A DNA stretch of 59,975 nt from Listeria immobilis (GTDB taxonomy: Bacteria; Bacillota; Bacilli; Lactobacillales; Listeriaceae), in contig NZ_JAASTZ010000019.1 of NCBI RefSeq assembly GCF_014322765.1, positions 1 through 59,975 on the forward strand, read 5' to 3'. Every line of letters starts with the position of its first letter. The first letter of the stretch is position 1. Shown here one piece after another: positions 1 to 8,592 of this stretch. The notes beneath the pieces were generated by a model. That model searched no databases, was not told where the DNA came from, and saw only the letters and a program-made list of their open reading frames with translations. A program made the translations under genes and the position numbers.

Positions 1-117
1 TTTGACACTTGGGTTTTCTTTCTTTTATTTTATCATTTTTTCTCTAACCCTGGGTCTACTTTTATTGTACTATGTCACTTTAGGATTAGGTCGGTAAGAG
101 AGGTTTTCAACCGAAGA

Positions 118-156
118 ACAAACCACCCATTCACACAGGTGGTTGTGATTTTTTAT
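118..156 (+). terminator. Rho-independent terminator of an upstream gene
   Basis: The arm ACAAACCACC pairs with GGTGGTTGT, with one extra A on the left, and is followed by a T-rich run. The gene it serves lies before the window or is absent. Confidence 0.65.
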
Positions 157-235
157 ACATTCCAAACTACTTTTAAAACTATAAACAACTGAATAATATA
201 GTTATAAAGTAATGGTTCATATTTCTAAAAAGTTA

Positions 236-264
236 TTTACAATTTGTAATAATAATGTTATATT
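236..264 (+). promoter_or_regulatory. Putative sigma-A promoter of the DUF2712-type gene
   Basis: TTTACA and TATATT are separated by 17 bases. The -10 element ends 37 bases before the start codon at 302, and a GGAGAG ribosome binding site lies just before that codon. Confidence 0.55.
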
Positions 265-301
265 TGTAGTGTACATAAATGATATATAGAGGAGAGATTA
301 A

Positions 302-709
302 ATGAAAAAGAAATTAGTAGTTTTAGTATTAGCGGGTGCAGTATTTTTATCGGGGATGGGTATTTTAAATGTAAGTGCAGCGAATTATTCGGATACAAAG
401 TTTAGTTTTACATTAGGTAGGTTAGGTGGAAACGACTATACTGGTGCCAGACAGAAACAGAATGCTACCTCTTCTTATGTGAAATTAAAATCAATAGGTA
501 AAGGTTCGATGGACGCTTGGATTTTAAAATCTAATGGAGCTAATGTTCGAAGTAAACAGGTTACTGTAACACAAGGTAGAAGTAAAAAAATTACCAACTA
601 TGCTTATGAAAAATATGGTAAGTGTAAGGTTAAATTAGCTGCTGAAACTAGTAAGACTCAGCTAGTTAGGGTTAGTGCTACAGGTGTTTGGAGTCCAGAT
701 AGCATTTAA
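302..709 (+). CDS. Secreted DUF2712-type, bacteriocin-like small protein
   Basis: This encodes a 135-residue precursor with a classical signal peptide: MKKK, then a hydrophobic stretch, with probable cleavage after VSAA near residue 27. The roughly 108-residue mature protein is basic and rich in Ser, Thr and Lys. It carries features I associate with DUF2712 proteins of Bacillales: an N-x-YTGxRxKxNxTSxYVK-like stretch and a C-terminal SATGVWSPDS ending. The function of that family is not established. Export, small size and the ABC genes directly downstream make a bacteriocin, toxin or signalling role plausible, but that is inference. A start at ATG 302 fits the GGAGAG site. A stable hairpin separates it from the transporter genes, which would let it be expressed above them. 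Confidence 0.7.
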   Translation: MKKKLVVLVLAGAVFLSGMGILNVSAANYSDTKFSFTLGRLGGNDYTGARQKQNATSSYVKLKSIGKGSMDAWILKSNGANVRSKQVTVTQGRSKKITNYAYEKYGKCKVKLAAETSKTQLVRVSATGVWSPDSI

Positions 710-714
710 ATTAT

Positions 715-754
715 TATAGGGTAGGCTTCTTAATATGTAGAAGCTTGCCCTATA
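715..754 (+). terminator. Strong hairpin between the secreted protein and its ABC genes (attenuator)
   Basis: Two 16-base arms (715-730 and 739-754) pair completely, with two G.U wobbles and an 8-base loop. The tract after it (ATTTATAAAAGG) is only weakly U-rich, so partial termination or a processing/stability hairpin fits better than full termination. The next ribosome binding site follows within 10 bases. Confidence 0.65.
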
Positions 755-774
755 TTTATAAAAGGAGATTTTAA

Positions 775-1560
775 ATGAGGCAATTTTTAAAAATAGAATT
801 TAAGCGAATTTTTAAGAGTAAATCATTTTTTCTAGCTCTTGCACTTGGAATGTTTATCGTGATAATACAGCAAATAACTGCAGCGCGTTATTATTCGCCT
901 ATAGAAGAAAATGTTTTTCTACATCTAACTGGTTATGATACTACAGGGCTTGGGACAAATCTTTATTATTTATTGTTACCATGTATAGTCGCATTAGCTG
1001 GAGCCGATTTATTAGGAGAAGATCGACGTAGTGGGTTAGAACTCTTTTCGCGGATAAGGGGAACAGACAAACAGTATTATTGTTCAAAAAGTATAGTTGT
1101 GTTTGTTGCTGGAGGAGTGGCATTTTGCCTGCCGTTGGTTATAGAGCTTTGTCTATCAATGGTAGTCTATCCATCAGTCCCTTTTGATTACTTTATATCT
1201 GAAGTACCAGTAACTTATGGAGCAATGTTTGCGGATATATTTTATGAAAGTCCAATTACCTATGAGGTGATATTTCTTGTAATCGGATTTGCTTATAGTG
1301 GATTATTCGCTTTAATTGGGATCTTAGTTTCATTTTTCAGTTCTAGTAGATATGTAGTGCTATTAAGTCCGCTAGCGTTGTATTATGGGATTTGGATTGT
1401 ATTTTCCTTGGTTGGTTATCCTGAGTTTAGTCCGTTTGGTTTTTTAACTCCGAAACAAGCATATCCTTTGAATTTTCAAGTTGTTTGGATAGAATTTCTG
1501 CTTCTGTTTATAGCAGCAATTATTGGTATTACTTGGAGTGTGAAAAATGAAAAATCATAA
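775..1560 (+). CDS. ABC-2-like integral membrane protein (permease 1)
   Basis: The product has 261 residues with about six hydrophobic segments, the first near residues 17-36 and the last near 235-255. The charged N-terminus (MRQFLKIEFKRIFKSK) is typical of ABC-2 permeases that act in antimicrobial-peptide immunity or export. I do not recognise a named family beyond that. The start at 775 has an AAAGGAG site at good spacing. It overlaps the next gene by 14 bases, so it is probably translationally coupled, and it is the first of three membrane proteins that share one ATPase. Confidence 0.6.
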   Translation: MRQFLKIEFKRIFKSKSFFLALALGMFIVIIQQITAARYYSPIEENVFLHLTGYDTTGLGTNLYYLLLPCIVALAGADLLGEDRRSGLELFSRIRGTDKQYYCSKSIVVFVAGGVAFCLPLVIELCLSMVVYPSVPFDYFISEVPVTYGAMFADIFYESPITYEVIFLVIGFAYSGLFALIGILVSFFSSSRYVVLLSPLALYYGIWIVFSLVGYPEFSPFGFLTPKQAYPLNFQVVWIEFLLLFIAAIIGITWSVKNEKS

Positions 1561-2257
1561 TTTAATTAAGATGATTTTTGGTTTTGAAAAAATAAAATAT
1601 TTACTTTTAGTATTACTATGCATTTCTATAATTATAATACGACTATGGTATACAGAAAATACTGGAATGGATGTTCTTTCTGTTGTACAAAGTTCTGTAT
1701 CAGCGGAAGTTTTGTTTATGATTTTGAGCCCGTTTTGCTTATGGTTAAATCAAATATTATACTTTCAAAATAGAGAATTTGCTGTCGTTAGAGTTAAAAA
1801 TAAATATAAGCTCTGGAAAGTTAATGTGACAGTAATTTTTTGGAATGCCTTTCTCATTGCTATAATGAGCAATATATTAAGTCTAGGAAGTAGTATATTG
1901 AATAGAGAAATAGCTCTAAGTGCTCAAGTGTTACAGTTGTATATATATTCATTTATTCTATTTTGGTTAGGATTAATACTTATAGGAGTTTTACAGAACG
2001 TTTTAATTATTCTTACAAATAATAAGGCAATTGCATTTTTTCTTGTATTTCTTGTATTTTTATTTGATAGTAGCACAATAAAATTACAGAAAGTTTCCAA
2101 TCTATTTGTAGTTAATGATAGAGACTTGATAGATTTGTATTCTTTTGCCGGACGAGTTTTATGTTTGATTAGTGTACTTATCATTATATTTTGGATTAAC
2201 TGGTTTTTCATGGAGAAAAAAGATATGTTCCGGACTTCGAAAAAGAAGGTGCGTTAA
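1547..2257 (+). CDS. Integral membrane protein of the ABC module (permease 2)
   Basis: The 236-residue product has about six predicted membrane helices and an N-terminal basic amphipathic stretch before the first helix. ATG 1547 overlaps the end of the previous gene and has GGAG upstream. No family is recognised with confidence. Gene order points to a membrane subunit of the same transporter, or of a related immunity complex. Very hydrophobic Ile/Leu/Phe-rich composition is shared with the flanking permeases. Confidence 0.5.
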   Translation: MKNHNLIKMIFGFEKIKYLLLVLLCISIIIIRLWYTENTGMDVLSVVQSSVSAEVLFMILSPFCLWLNQILYFQNREFAVVRVKNKYKLWKVNVTVIFWNAFLIAIMSNILSLGSSILNREIALSAQVLQLYIYSFILFWLGLILIGVLQNVLIILTNNKAIAFFLVFLVFLFDSSTIKLQKVSNLFVVNDRDLIDLYSFAGRVLCLISVLIIIFWINWFFMEKKDMFRTSKKKVR

Positions 2258-2258
2258 T

Positions 2259-3008
2259 ATGCGGTTATTTTTCAAACGAGAAATATTATGGTTCCTGCAA
2301 GTGAATCGATTGAAAATAGTCGGTTTAAGTTTGCTTTTAATATTGACAGTTATGGTGGATGTGCTAAATACAAAAAATGGATCAGGTACAATAGCAGATG
2401 CGTTTCTAGGATTTTTACAACAAGAAAATGGTCAAGGGAATCCAATTGAAAGTAATTTGAACTGGATTATCATTCAAAGTTTACCTGTTTTCCTATTTGG
2501 AAGTTATTTTTACACGGAATTGTTTATGTTGGAAGAATTTGTCACGATACGTTTTAACAATAGGAAATTAGCCTATTTTTCTAAAATTCTACTAATTATT
2601 ACAGTGATGTTAGTCTATTACTTAACGTTCTTTGGTTTAGTCATTCTTGTTAGTTTTCTTTATGGTATTACTTTTAATTTACAGCCAACGTTGCTATATG
2701 AGGGTTTAAATCTATCGTTATTTCAAATTGGGTTTTGCTTTTTTATCGGGGGAATAGTGCTTATATCTATGCAATTATTGCTTTCGGTAATAATTAAGCC
2801 GTTCTTTGCTATTATGGTTGCTCTTGTAATGATTATAATTAATTGTTTTGTAACGAATTATTGGATTATAGGAAGTACCTCTAATATTGCCAAATTTGTT
2901 GATGTGAATAATTGGTTGGTAATAAGTATTCCATTTATGTATTTGCTTTTGGCAACGATTATTGGTGTAATTATCTATCAAAAAACAGATTTATATAAAC
3001 TAAATTAG
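2259..3008 (+). CDS. Integral membrane protein of the ABC module (permease 3)
   Basis: The 249-residue product begins MRLFFKREILWFLQ, again the basic amphipathic start seen in the two preceding permeases, followed by about six membrane segments. A longer open frame extends upstream to 2172, but it lies inside the previous gene. ATG 2259 has AGAAGGTG just before it, so I chose that start. The product is probably the third membrane subunit of the transporter. Three different permeases for one ATPase resemble lantibiotic-immunity-type exporters, which is inference from layout. Confidence 0.55.
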   Translation: MRLFFKREILWFLQVNRLKIVGLSLLLILTVMVDVLNTKNGSGTIADAFLGFLQQENGQGNPIESNLNWIIIQSLPVFLFGSYFYTELFMLEEFVTIRFNNRKLAYFSKILLIITVMLVYYLTFFGLVILVSFLYGITFNLQPTLLYEGLNLSLFQIGFCFFIGGIVLISMQLLLSVIIKPFFAIMVALVMIIINCFVTNYWIIGSTSNIAKFVDVNNWLVISIPFMYLLLATIIGVIIYQKTDLYKLN

Positions 3009-3019
3009 GGAGAATGTCT

Positions 3020-3664
3020 ATGAATTATATTAAAGTTAATCATTTAACAAAGATAATTAAAAATAATACTGTTTTGGAAGACATTGATTTTGAACTAAAA
3101 CAAGGTGGGATTTATTCATTTATAGGCCACAATGGTTCAGGGAAAACAATGTTGTTTAGAGCATTATGCGGTTTTATTGCTCCAACAAGTGGTGATATTA
3201 ATATTGATGGTGTAGCTATTAATAAAACTAAATCTTTTCCAGAAAAAACAGGAATTATTATTGAAAATCCAGGTTTTTTAGCTAATTATACAGGATATCA
3301 AAATTTGGAATATTTAGCTTCTATTAGAAATCAAATAGGGAAAAAAGAGATTCTTAATGCATTAGAAAAAGTGGGCCTTTCTGGAAAAGAGGATGTAAAA
3401 GTAAAAAAATACTCGCTTGGAATGAGACAAAGACTTGGTATTGCTCAAGCGATTATGGAAGATCCAGATTTATTAATATTTGATGAACCAACAAATTCGT
3501 TGGATAAAGCAGGAAGTCAAAGTTTTATTGATTTGATTTTAGATTTAAAAGAAAAAGGAAAAACTATTCTTTTAGCTAGTCATCATATTGCTGATATTGA
3601 CGGGATATCAGATGAAACATTTGAAATGGAAGCAGGTCGAATAATAAATAGGAGAAAAGGATGA
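3020..3664 (+). CDS. ABC transporter ATP-binding protein
   Basis: The 214-residue ATPase is complete: Walker A GHNGSGKT, signature YSLGMRQRLGIAQA, Walker B LLIFDEPTNSLD and an H-loop in LLASHH. It is short, with no C-terminal regulatory domain, as in peptide exporters and immunity transporters. I prefer ATG 3020 over the in-frame ATG at 3014 because the GGGAG site ends only one base before 3014 but seven before 3020. It should energise the membrane proteins encoded just upstream. Its stop overlaps the start of the next gene. Confidence 0.85.
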   Translation: MNYIKVNHLTKIIKNNTVLEDIDFELKQGGIYSFIGHNGSGKTMLFRALCGFIAPTSGDINIDGVAINKTKSFPEKTGIIIENPGFLANYTGYQNLEYLASIRNQIGKKEILNALEKVGLSGKEDVKVKKYSLGMRQRLGIAQAIMEDPDLLIFDEPTNSLDKAGSQSFIDLILDLKEKGKTILLASHHIADIDGISDETFEMEAGRIINRRKG

Positions 3665-4149
3665 AGAAAATAATTGGTGGGATTTCGATTGTTATACTGA
3701 TTGGGTTATTTATTTGGCGTGTGCATGATTTAAATGCTAATGCTTTTTCGTATAAAGATAAAATGCACTCTGAACAAGAAGTTTTTGAATTAGCTAGCGC
3801 AAAAATAAGTGTCGAAAATATGGTAGTTATTAAGGATTCGGATATAAATAAGTATGTAGATGAGGACTATTATAAAAATGATAGTGAAGATTTTCTTCTA
3901 GTTCAATTATGGTCTACAAACAAAAACATTGGAATTTCGGATTTTCAATTAGGTTATCAAAATTTTGTGACGTTATCGGATATTTCGGCGATAAGTTATG
4001 ATTATGAAGAAGATAAGGGGCGATACAAATTTAATTTGGGATTTAATGTTCCAAAAGAGTTAATTAAAAATAAACAACAATTCATCCTAGCTGTTCCTAG
4101 TAAATATTGGAGCAATGAAGTAAGGGATGTTATAGAGCTTAATTTATAA
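3661..4149 (+). CDS. Membrane-anchored extracellular protein of the ABC locus
   Basis: The product has 162 residues with one N-terminal hydrophobic helix (about residues 4-18) that would act as a signal anchor, then a soluble acidic domain with no cysteines. I do not recognise the family. The ATGA overlap with the ATPase gene indicates coupling in one operon. An accessory or immunity role outside the membrane would fit, but nothing in the sequence proves it. Confidence 0.5.
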   Translation: MKKIIGGISIVILIGLFIWRVHDLNANAFSYKDKMHSEQEVFELASAKISVENMVVIKDSDINKYVDEDYYKNDSEDFLLVQLWSTNKNIGISDFQLGYQNFVTLSDISAISYDYEEDKGRYKFNLGFNVPKELIKNKQQFILAVPSKYWSNEVRDVIELNL

Positions 4150-4187
4150 AGAAAAGGACAAGGTTGCCCAGCTTTGTCCTTTTCTTA
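4150..4187 (+). terminator. Terminator closing the bacteriocin-like/ABC operon
   Basis: AAGAAAAGGACAAGG pairs with CTTTGTCCTTTTCTT around a short loop. The 3' arm is itself T-rich, and the hairpin begins directly after the last stop codon. Confidence 0.8.
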
Positions 4188-4289
4188 TACATAAAATTAA
4201 AATATACTTGAAAAATCCCACATTTTCGCATAACCTTGAGATAGACATATCTTTTTACCTTCTAGACCGAAATCAGGGAGGTAGATTAA

Positions 4290-6356
4290 ATGGTACAATT
4301 GGATGCCAGAAATATGACGCTACTTGAATCACTCGTAGTGGCGAATGTATACCTTACACCCGAGAAATTACAGGAAGAACTTGGAATTTCCAAGCGAACA
4401 CTTCAATATGACGTTGAAAAAATCAATAAAGAATTAGATAGTGCTGGACTGGATGGTATTCAATCAGTTCGCGGACAAGGCTATTATTTATTGGAAGAAG
4501 AAAAAGGAGTAATTAAAGAACTTCTTGAAAATAGGGAGACGAGGCACAAAGTTTTTTCGGCAAGTGAACGTCGCATTCGTATTTTATTTTTTCTGCTTAT
4601 AACTGATGCGAGAGTAATCATAGATACAATTAATGAATGCAATGAAGTCAGCCGTAATACAAGTTTACAAGATATTAAACAACTAAAATTAGCCCTCAAA
4701 CAGTTTAATCTAAAGCTTACATATGATCGTAAAAACGGCAATATGGTTGTTGGTGACGAGCGAAGTATCCGCCAATTTTTCCTTCATTATTGTATGAACA
4801 ATGAAGAAATAGCAACGGCAGATCAGCTGCTCGATTTAATGAAAATAAATCCAATGATTAAAAACAAAGAACTTTTTCCACACTTAGATACGATATTTGA
4901 AATATTAGCAGTGACAGAGAAAAAAATTGGTATTCGCTATACAGATGAAGTTATTGAGCGAATTGGCGTTATGATCTTTTTCTTTAAAGAACGAATGAAG
5001 CGAGATTGTTATTTAAATGAACAGGAAGAACAGAAAGTAGAATCTTTTGATATTGCGCAAGAAATTTATGAACAGTTACAGAAAACAGAAGATTTTAAAA
5101 TCAACCATGCGGAAATCACTTATTTAGGAAAACTTTTACTTGGCGCTAGTCGTTTAAATGATAATGCAGCTGTCGCAGGAAAATTAGATATTATCGTTGA
5201 GAAAATCATTGCTGAATTTGAACGGCTCGCATGTGTGAATTTTGAAGACCATCGCAATTTAAAAAAAGACCTATTACTTCATTTACAACCAGCCTATTAT
5301 CGCCTTAAGTTCCAAATTGAATGGATTAATCCGTTACGTACAGATATTAAACAGAGTTATAGTGATGTTTACGAAATTACAAAAAAATCATTAGAACCAT
5401 TAGAAGATTTACTCGGAGAAACAATTCCAGAAGATGAAATAGCCTATGTAACGATTTTATTCGGAGGTTATCTTTCGCGTAAAAATAATACGTTAGTTGA
5501 ACGGAAAAAGCTTTTAATTGTTTGTTCAAAAGGAGTTGGGACTTCACGGATGATTGAACGGCAACTTTCGCAATTGCTCGGCGAACGAGTCGAAATATTG
5601 GAGCCGATTTCCATCCGTGAATTTGAAAAAGGGATTTATACGCCGGACTTTATCGTTTCTACTTTGCCAATTATGGAACCAAAAGCGCCAGTTTTCATCG
5701 TTAGCCCAATTTTAACCGAAGTGCAGAAACAACAACTTATGAAGGCGATTGCCCCGCATATTTTGCAAAAAGATTCGGATGCGCGGATGTTATCGTCTGT
5801 GCTTGATGTGGTCGATCAATATGCAAAAGTAGAAGATCGTGAAAAATTGGCGTCGAAATTGAAATCTGTTTTATTCCAAGTACAACCAGACAGTCAATTT
5901 GAAAAATCCCCGACACTCGAAGAACTTTTGCCAAAAGAACGAATTGTTTTTAAAGAAAATGTAGCTGATTGGCGTGAAACAATTCAAGTTGCTTCAAAAC
6001 CGCTACAACAAAAAGGATATATATCAAAAAACTATCCACATGCCATGATTGAAAATATTGAGAAACTCGGTCCGTATATTGTTATTGCCCCAGGAATTGC
6101 ACTTCCGCATGCGTCGGCTGATGATGGGGTGTTTCGACTTGGAATGAGCTTATTACGATTAAATCAGCCAGTTTCATTTTCAAGTAAAGCGAAAGATCAA
6201 GTCAAATTAATTATTGTTCTCGCTTCCATTGACTCCTATACACATATAAATGCATTAAGTCAACTTACGAATTTAATTATGAAATATCACTTGCTTGAGC
6301 AGATTGAAAAAGCAGAAACAGTAGCAGAAATTGCTGAAATGTTAATAATAAAATAA
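4290..6356 (+). CDS. PRD-containing transcriptional regulator with PTS EIIB and EIIA domains
   Basis: The 688-residue regulator has these domains in order: N-terminal helix-turn-helix (about 13-65), two PRD domains (about 190-295 and 305-405), a galactitol-type EIIB domain with phosphorylatable Cys412 in VCSKGVGTS, and a C-terminal EIIA domain with His617 in ALPHASADDG. Proteins of this MtlR/BglG-like class sense the phosphorylation state of their cognate PTS and control the neighbouring operon. ATG 4290 has a good GGGAGG site. The IIA, IIB and IIC genes follow downstream on the same strand, so it very probably activates them. No sigma-54 activation domain is present. Confidence 0.88.
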   Translation: MVQLDARNMTLLESLVVANVYLTPEKLQEELGISKRTLQYDVEKINKELDSAGLDGIQSVRGQGYYLLEEEKGVIKELLENRETRHKVFSASERRIRILFFLLITDARVIIDTINECNEVSRNTSLQDIKQLKLALKQFNLKLTYDRKNGNMVVGDERSIRQFFLHYCMNNEEIATADQLLDLMKINPMIKNKELFPHLDTIFEILAVTEKKIGIRYTDEVIERIGVMIFFFKERMKRDCYLNEQEEQKVESFDIAQEIYEQLQKTEDFKINHAEITYLGKLLLGASRLNDNAAVAGKLDIIVEKIIAEFERLACVNFEDHRNLKKDLLLHLQPAYYRLKFQIEWINPLRTDIKQSYSDVYEITKKSLEPLEDLLGETIPEDEIAYVTILFGGYLSRKNNTLVERKKLLIVCSKGVGTSRMIERQLSQLLGERVEILEPISIREFEKGIYTPDFIVSTLPIMEPKAPVFIVSPILTEVQKQQLMKAIAPHILQKDSDARMLSSVLDVVDQYAKVEDREKLASKLKSVLFQVQPDSQFEKSPTLEELLPKERIVFKENVADWRETIQVASKPLQQKGYISKNYPHAMIENIEKLGPYIVIAPGIALPHASADDGVFRLGMSLLRLNQPVSFSSKAKDQVKLIIVLASIDSYTHINALSQLTNLIMKYHLLEQIEKAETVAEIAEMLIIK

Positions 6357-6362
6357 AGCAAC

Positions 6363-6403
6363 AAAGCCAGTTGGACAATAAAAAGTTCTGCTGGCTTTTT
6401 TGC
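6363..6403 (+). terminator. Terminator of the PRD regulator gene
   Basis: AAAGCCAG pairs with CTGGCTTT and is followed by a T run. It separates the regulator from the PTS operon, so the two are expressed from different promoters. Confidence 0.75.
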
Positions 6404-6512
6404 ATGTCTGCTAACAACAAAATGTAACAGTCTATTCTTTGCACTTTCAAAAAGAAAGGAATTGGGCTTTTTTAAACAGTCATGCTGCATCTATAATAAA
6501 AGTGTAAGTTAT

Positions 6513-6526
6513 TGATAGCGCTATCA
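6513..6526 (+). promoter_or_regulatory. Candidate cre (CcpA) site before the PTS operon
   Basis: TGATAGCGCTATCA is a perfect 14-base palindrome and matches the cre consensus TGWAANCGNTNWCA at all but one defined position. It lies downstream of a possible -10 (TATAAT at 6492-6497) and 25 bases before the IIA start codon, a position suited to roadblock repression by CcpA. Confidence 0.6.
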
Positions 6527-6550
6527 ATTAGTTAGAAGGGATGAAGAGAT

Positions 6551-6985
6551 ATGTCTTTTTTGGATAAAGAGCTTGTAAATCTGCTGGGAACAGCAAAGAA
6601 AGCGGATGAAGCCATCACGCAAGCAGGAGAATTATTAGTAAATGCAGGTTATGTAAGCGAGCAATATGTAACAAAAATGGTGGAATCTTATCATGAAAAT
6701 GGTGCGTACTTCGTTATTGCGCCTCAAATAGCGATACCACATGCAAGACCAACTGATGGGGTAAAAAATTCAGCAGTTTCTCTAGTCGTATTAAAAGAAG
6801 GCGTGAATTTCGGACACGCTGCAAATGATCCCGTGCGATTAGTATTTGGACTCGCAGCAACTTCAAGTGAGGCGCATTTAACAGTTATTCAAAAAATTGT
6901 CTCCTTGCTTAGTAATAACGATAATATTGAAAAAATGATGCAAGCAAAAGATTACCAAGCAATTGGAGAATTAGTGGAGGGATAA
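6551..6985 (+). CDS. PTS EIIA component, mannitol/fructose-type fold (ascorbate-family system)
   Basis: The 144-residue EIIA protein has its phosphoacceptor His64 in the motif PQIAIPHARPTDG. It should take phosphate from HPr and pass it to the IIB protein encoded next. The length is normal for a single-domain EIIA. The start has an AGAAGGGATG region upstream. It opens the PTS-catabolic operon, preceded by the candidate cre site. The EIIA domain of the regulator upstream resembles it, as expected for a cognate pair. Confidence 0.88.
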   Translation: MSFLDKELVNLLGTAKKADEAITQAGELLVNAGYVSEQYVTKMVESYHENGAYFVIAPQIAIPHARPTDGVKNSAVSLVVLKEGVNFGHAANDPVRLVFGLAATSSEAHLTVIQKIVSLLSNNDNIEKMMQAKDYQAIGELVEG

Positions 6986-7260
6986 TGATGAAAATTTTAG
7001 CAGTGTGTGGACTTGGTCAAGGTACCAGTTTAATTTTACGAATGAATGTAGAAACAGTTTTACGAGACATGGGTGTGGATGCAGATGTCGAGCATATTGA
7101 TGTATCAGCAGCTCGCTCAATGAATGCGGATATTATTGTTACAAGTCAAGAATTAGCAGAAACACTAGGAAATGATACAAATGCCAAAGTAATTATCGTC
7201 AATAACTATTTTGATAATGCAGAAATTAAAAATGCGTTGTCTACGGCAATAAATAACTAA
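6985..7260 (+). CDS. PTS EIIB component, ascorbate/galactitol type
   Basis: The small 91-residue EIIB protein has the P-loop-like motif VCGLGQGTSL, and its Cys8 is the phosphorylation site. There are two consecutive ATG codons, at 6985 and 6988. GGAGG ends four bases before the first and seven before the second, so 6988 may be the true start. It receives phosphate from the IIA protein and passes it to the sugar bound by IIC. The stop of the IIA gene overlaps the start. Confidence 0.88.
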   Translation: MMKILAVCGLGQGTSLILRMNVETVLRDMGVDADVEHIDVSAARSMNADIIVTSQELAETLGNDTNAKVIIVNNYFDNAEIKNALSTAINN

Positions 7261-7285
7261 ATAAGTCAAAAAAGGTGGGAAAAAA

Positions 7286-8584
7286 ATGGAGATTATTACA
7301 TGGATTGCCAATAACTTTTTTGGGACCCCAGCTATACTTTTAGGATTTATCGTATTACTTGGATTGCTTTTACAAAAGAAAAATTTAAGCCAGGTTATTA
7401 GCGGTACTTTCAAAGCAATTATTGGATTTTTAATTATTAATGCTGGTGCCGCAGTTATTACTGGTTCACTTGGGATTTTTGAGCCAATGTGGAAAGAGGT
7501 ATTCGGGCTTGAAACACCGCCACTCGCTGGATTTTTAGGTCAAGAAGCTTTTAATGCTAAATTTGGTAGTGCTGTTACATTAGCAATGACACTTGGATTT
7601 TTAGTCAACGTGTTATTAGCAAGATTTACCCCGTTTAAATACATTTATTTGACTGGACATATGATGTTTTGGACAACGACAATATTTGCCGGGATTACTG
7701 TTCAAGCGGTTGGGGGAGATATTCCGTTTTGGGGACTTGTGCTCTTCTTAGCGATTATCATGGGGCTTTACTGGACATTGCAACCAGCTATTACACAACC
7801 GTTTTTACGTAAAATTACCGGAAATGATAATGTCGCATTGGGACATACTTCTTCCAGTGTTGCGATTCTTTCTGCATTGCTTGGAAAAGTGTTTGGCAAT
7901 AAGAAAAATGATGCAGAACATATTAATTTGCCGAAAAAATTAGAGTTCTTACGTGACTCCAATGTTATTACTGCTCTTACAATGGGGATTCTGTTTGTAG
8001 TTGGTGCAGTGATTTTAATGATTAAGAAAACCCCTGGAGCAGAAAAACTAATTGCAGAAGCTGGAAATCAAAGTTTTATCGTTTACTCGATTGTGCAATC
8101 ATTTACTTTTGCAGCAGGGATTGCGATTGTTCTTGTAGGTGTACGGATGTTTATTGGTGAAATTGTACCAGCTTTCAATGGTATTGCGACCAAACTAGTT
8201 CCAGGTGCCAAACCTGCATTAGATGCTCCGATTGTTTATCCATATGCGCCAAATTCCGTGATTATCGGTTTTGTAGGTGCGTTTATCGGCGCGATTATCT
8301 GGTTAGTAGTACTTGGAAATACAGTTGGTTACGTATTTGTTCCAACAATGATTGTACTTTTCTTCCACGGAGCTGTTGCTGGAGTATTCGGTAACTCGAC
8401 TGGTGGTGTCAGAGGTGCATTAATAGGTGGCTTTTTAACAGCTACGGTTGTCGCCTGGGGTCAATATATCATGGTAACTTTCTTTATCAATACAACGGTA
8501 CCAGATACAGCAATGTGGGCGGCAGACTCGGATATGTTTATTCTCGGACCAATTGTTAGCATGCTAGCGAAGTTATTCTTTTAA
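7286..8584 (+). CDS. PTS EIIC permease, UlaA (ascorbate/galactitol) family
   Basis: The 432-residue membrane permease has about ten to eleven hydrophobic segments and motifs typical of the SgaT/UlaA family, such as GFLIINAGAAVITGSL near residue 45 and FFHGAVAGVFGNSTGG near residue 360. It would carry and phosphorylate the substrate during import. The family includes L-ascorbate permeases, but the downstream enzymes here are not the Ula set (no UlaG-, UlaD- or UlaF-like proteins). The actual substrate is therefore probably another sugar acid or amide. Confidence 0.85.
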   Translation: MEIITWIANNFFGTPAILLGFIVLLGLLLQKKNLSQVISGTFKAIIGFLIINAGAAVITGSLGIFEPMWKEVFGLETPPLAGFLGQEAFNAKFGSAVTLAMTLGFLVNVLLARFTPFKYIYLTGHMMFWTTTIFAGITVQAVGGDIPFWGLVLFLAIIMGLYWTLQPAITQPFLRKITGNDNVALGHTSSSVAILSALLGKVFGNKKNDAEHINLPKKLEFLRDSNVITALTMGILFVVGAVILMIKKTPGAEKLIAEAGNQSFIVYSIVQSFTFAAGIAIVLVGVRMFIGEIVPAFNGIATKLVPGAKPALDAPIVYPYAPNSVIIGFVGAFIGAIIWLVVLGNTVGYVFVPTMIVLFFHGAVAGVFGNSTGGVRGALIGGFLTATVVAWGQYIMVTFFINTTVPDTAMWAADSDMFILGPIVSMLAKLFF

Positions 8585-8592
8585 GTAAAAAC

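Larger units (their letters stand above)
1..301. other. Intergenic segment at window start
   Basis: I see no gene here. The segment holds the terminator of an upstream gene outside the window (118-156) and the promoter of the small secreted-protein gene (236-264). The first 110 bases are pyrimidine-rich and have no recognisable ORF. Confidence 0.6.
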
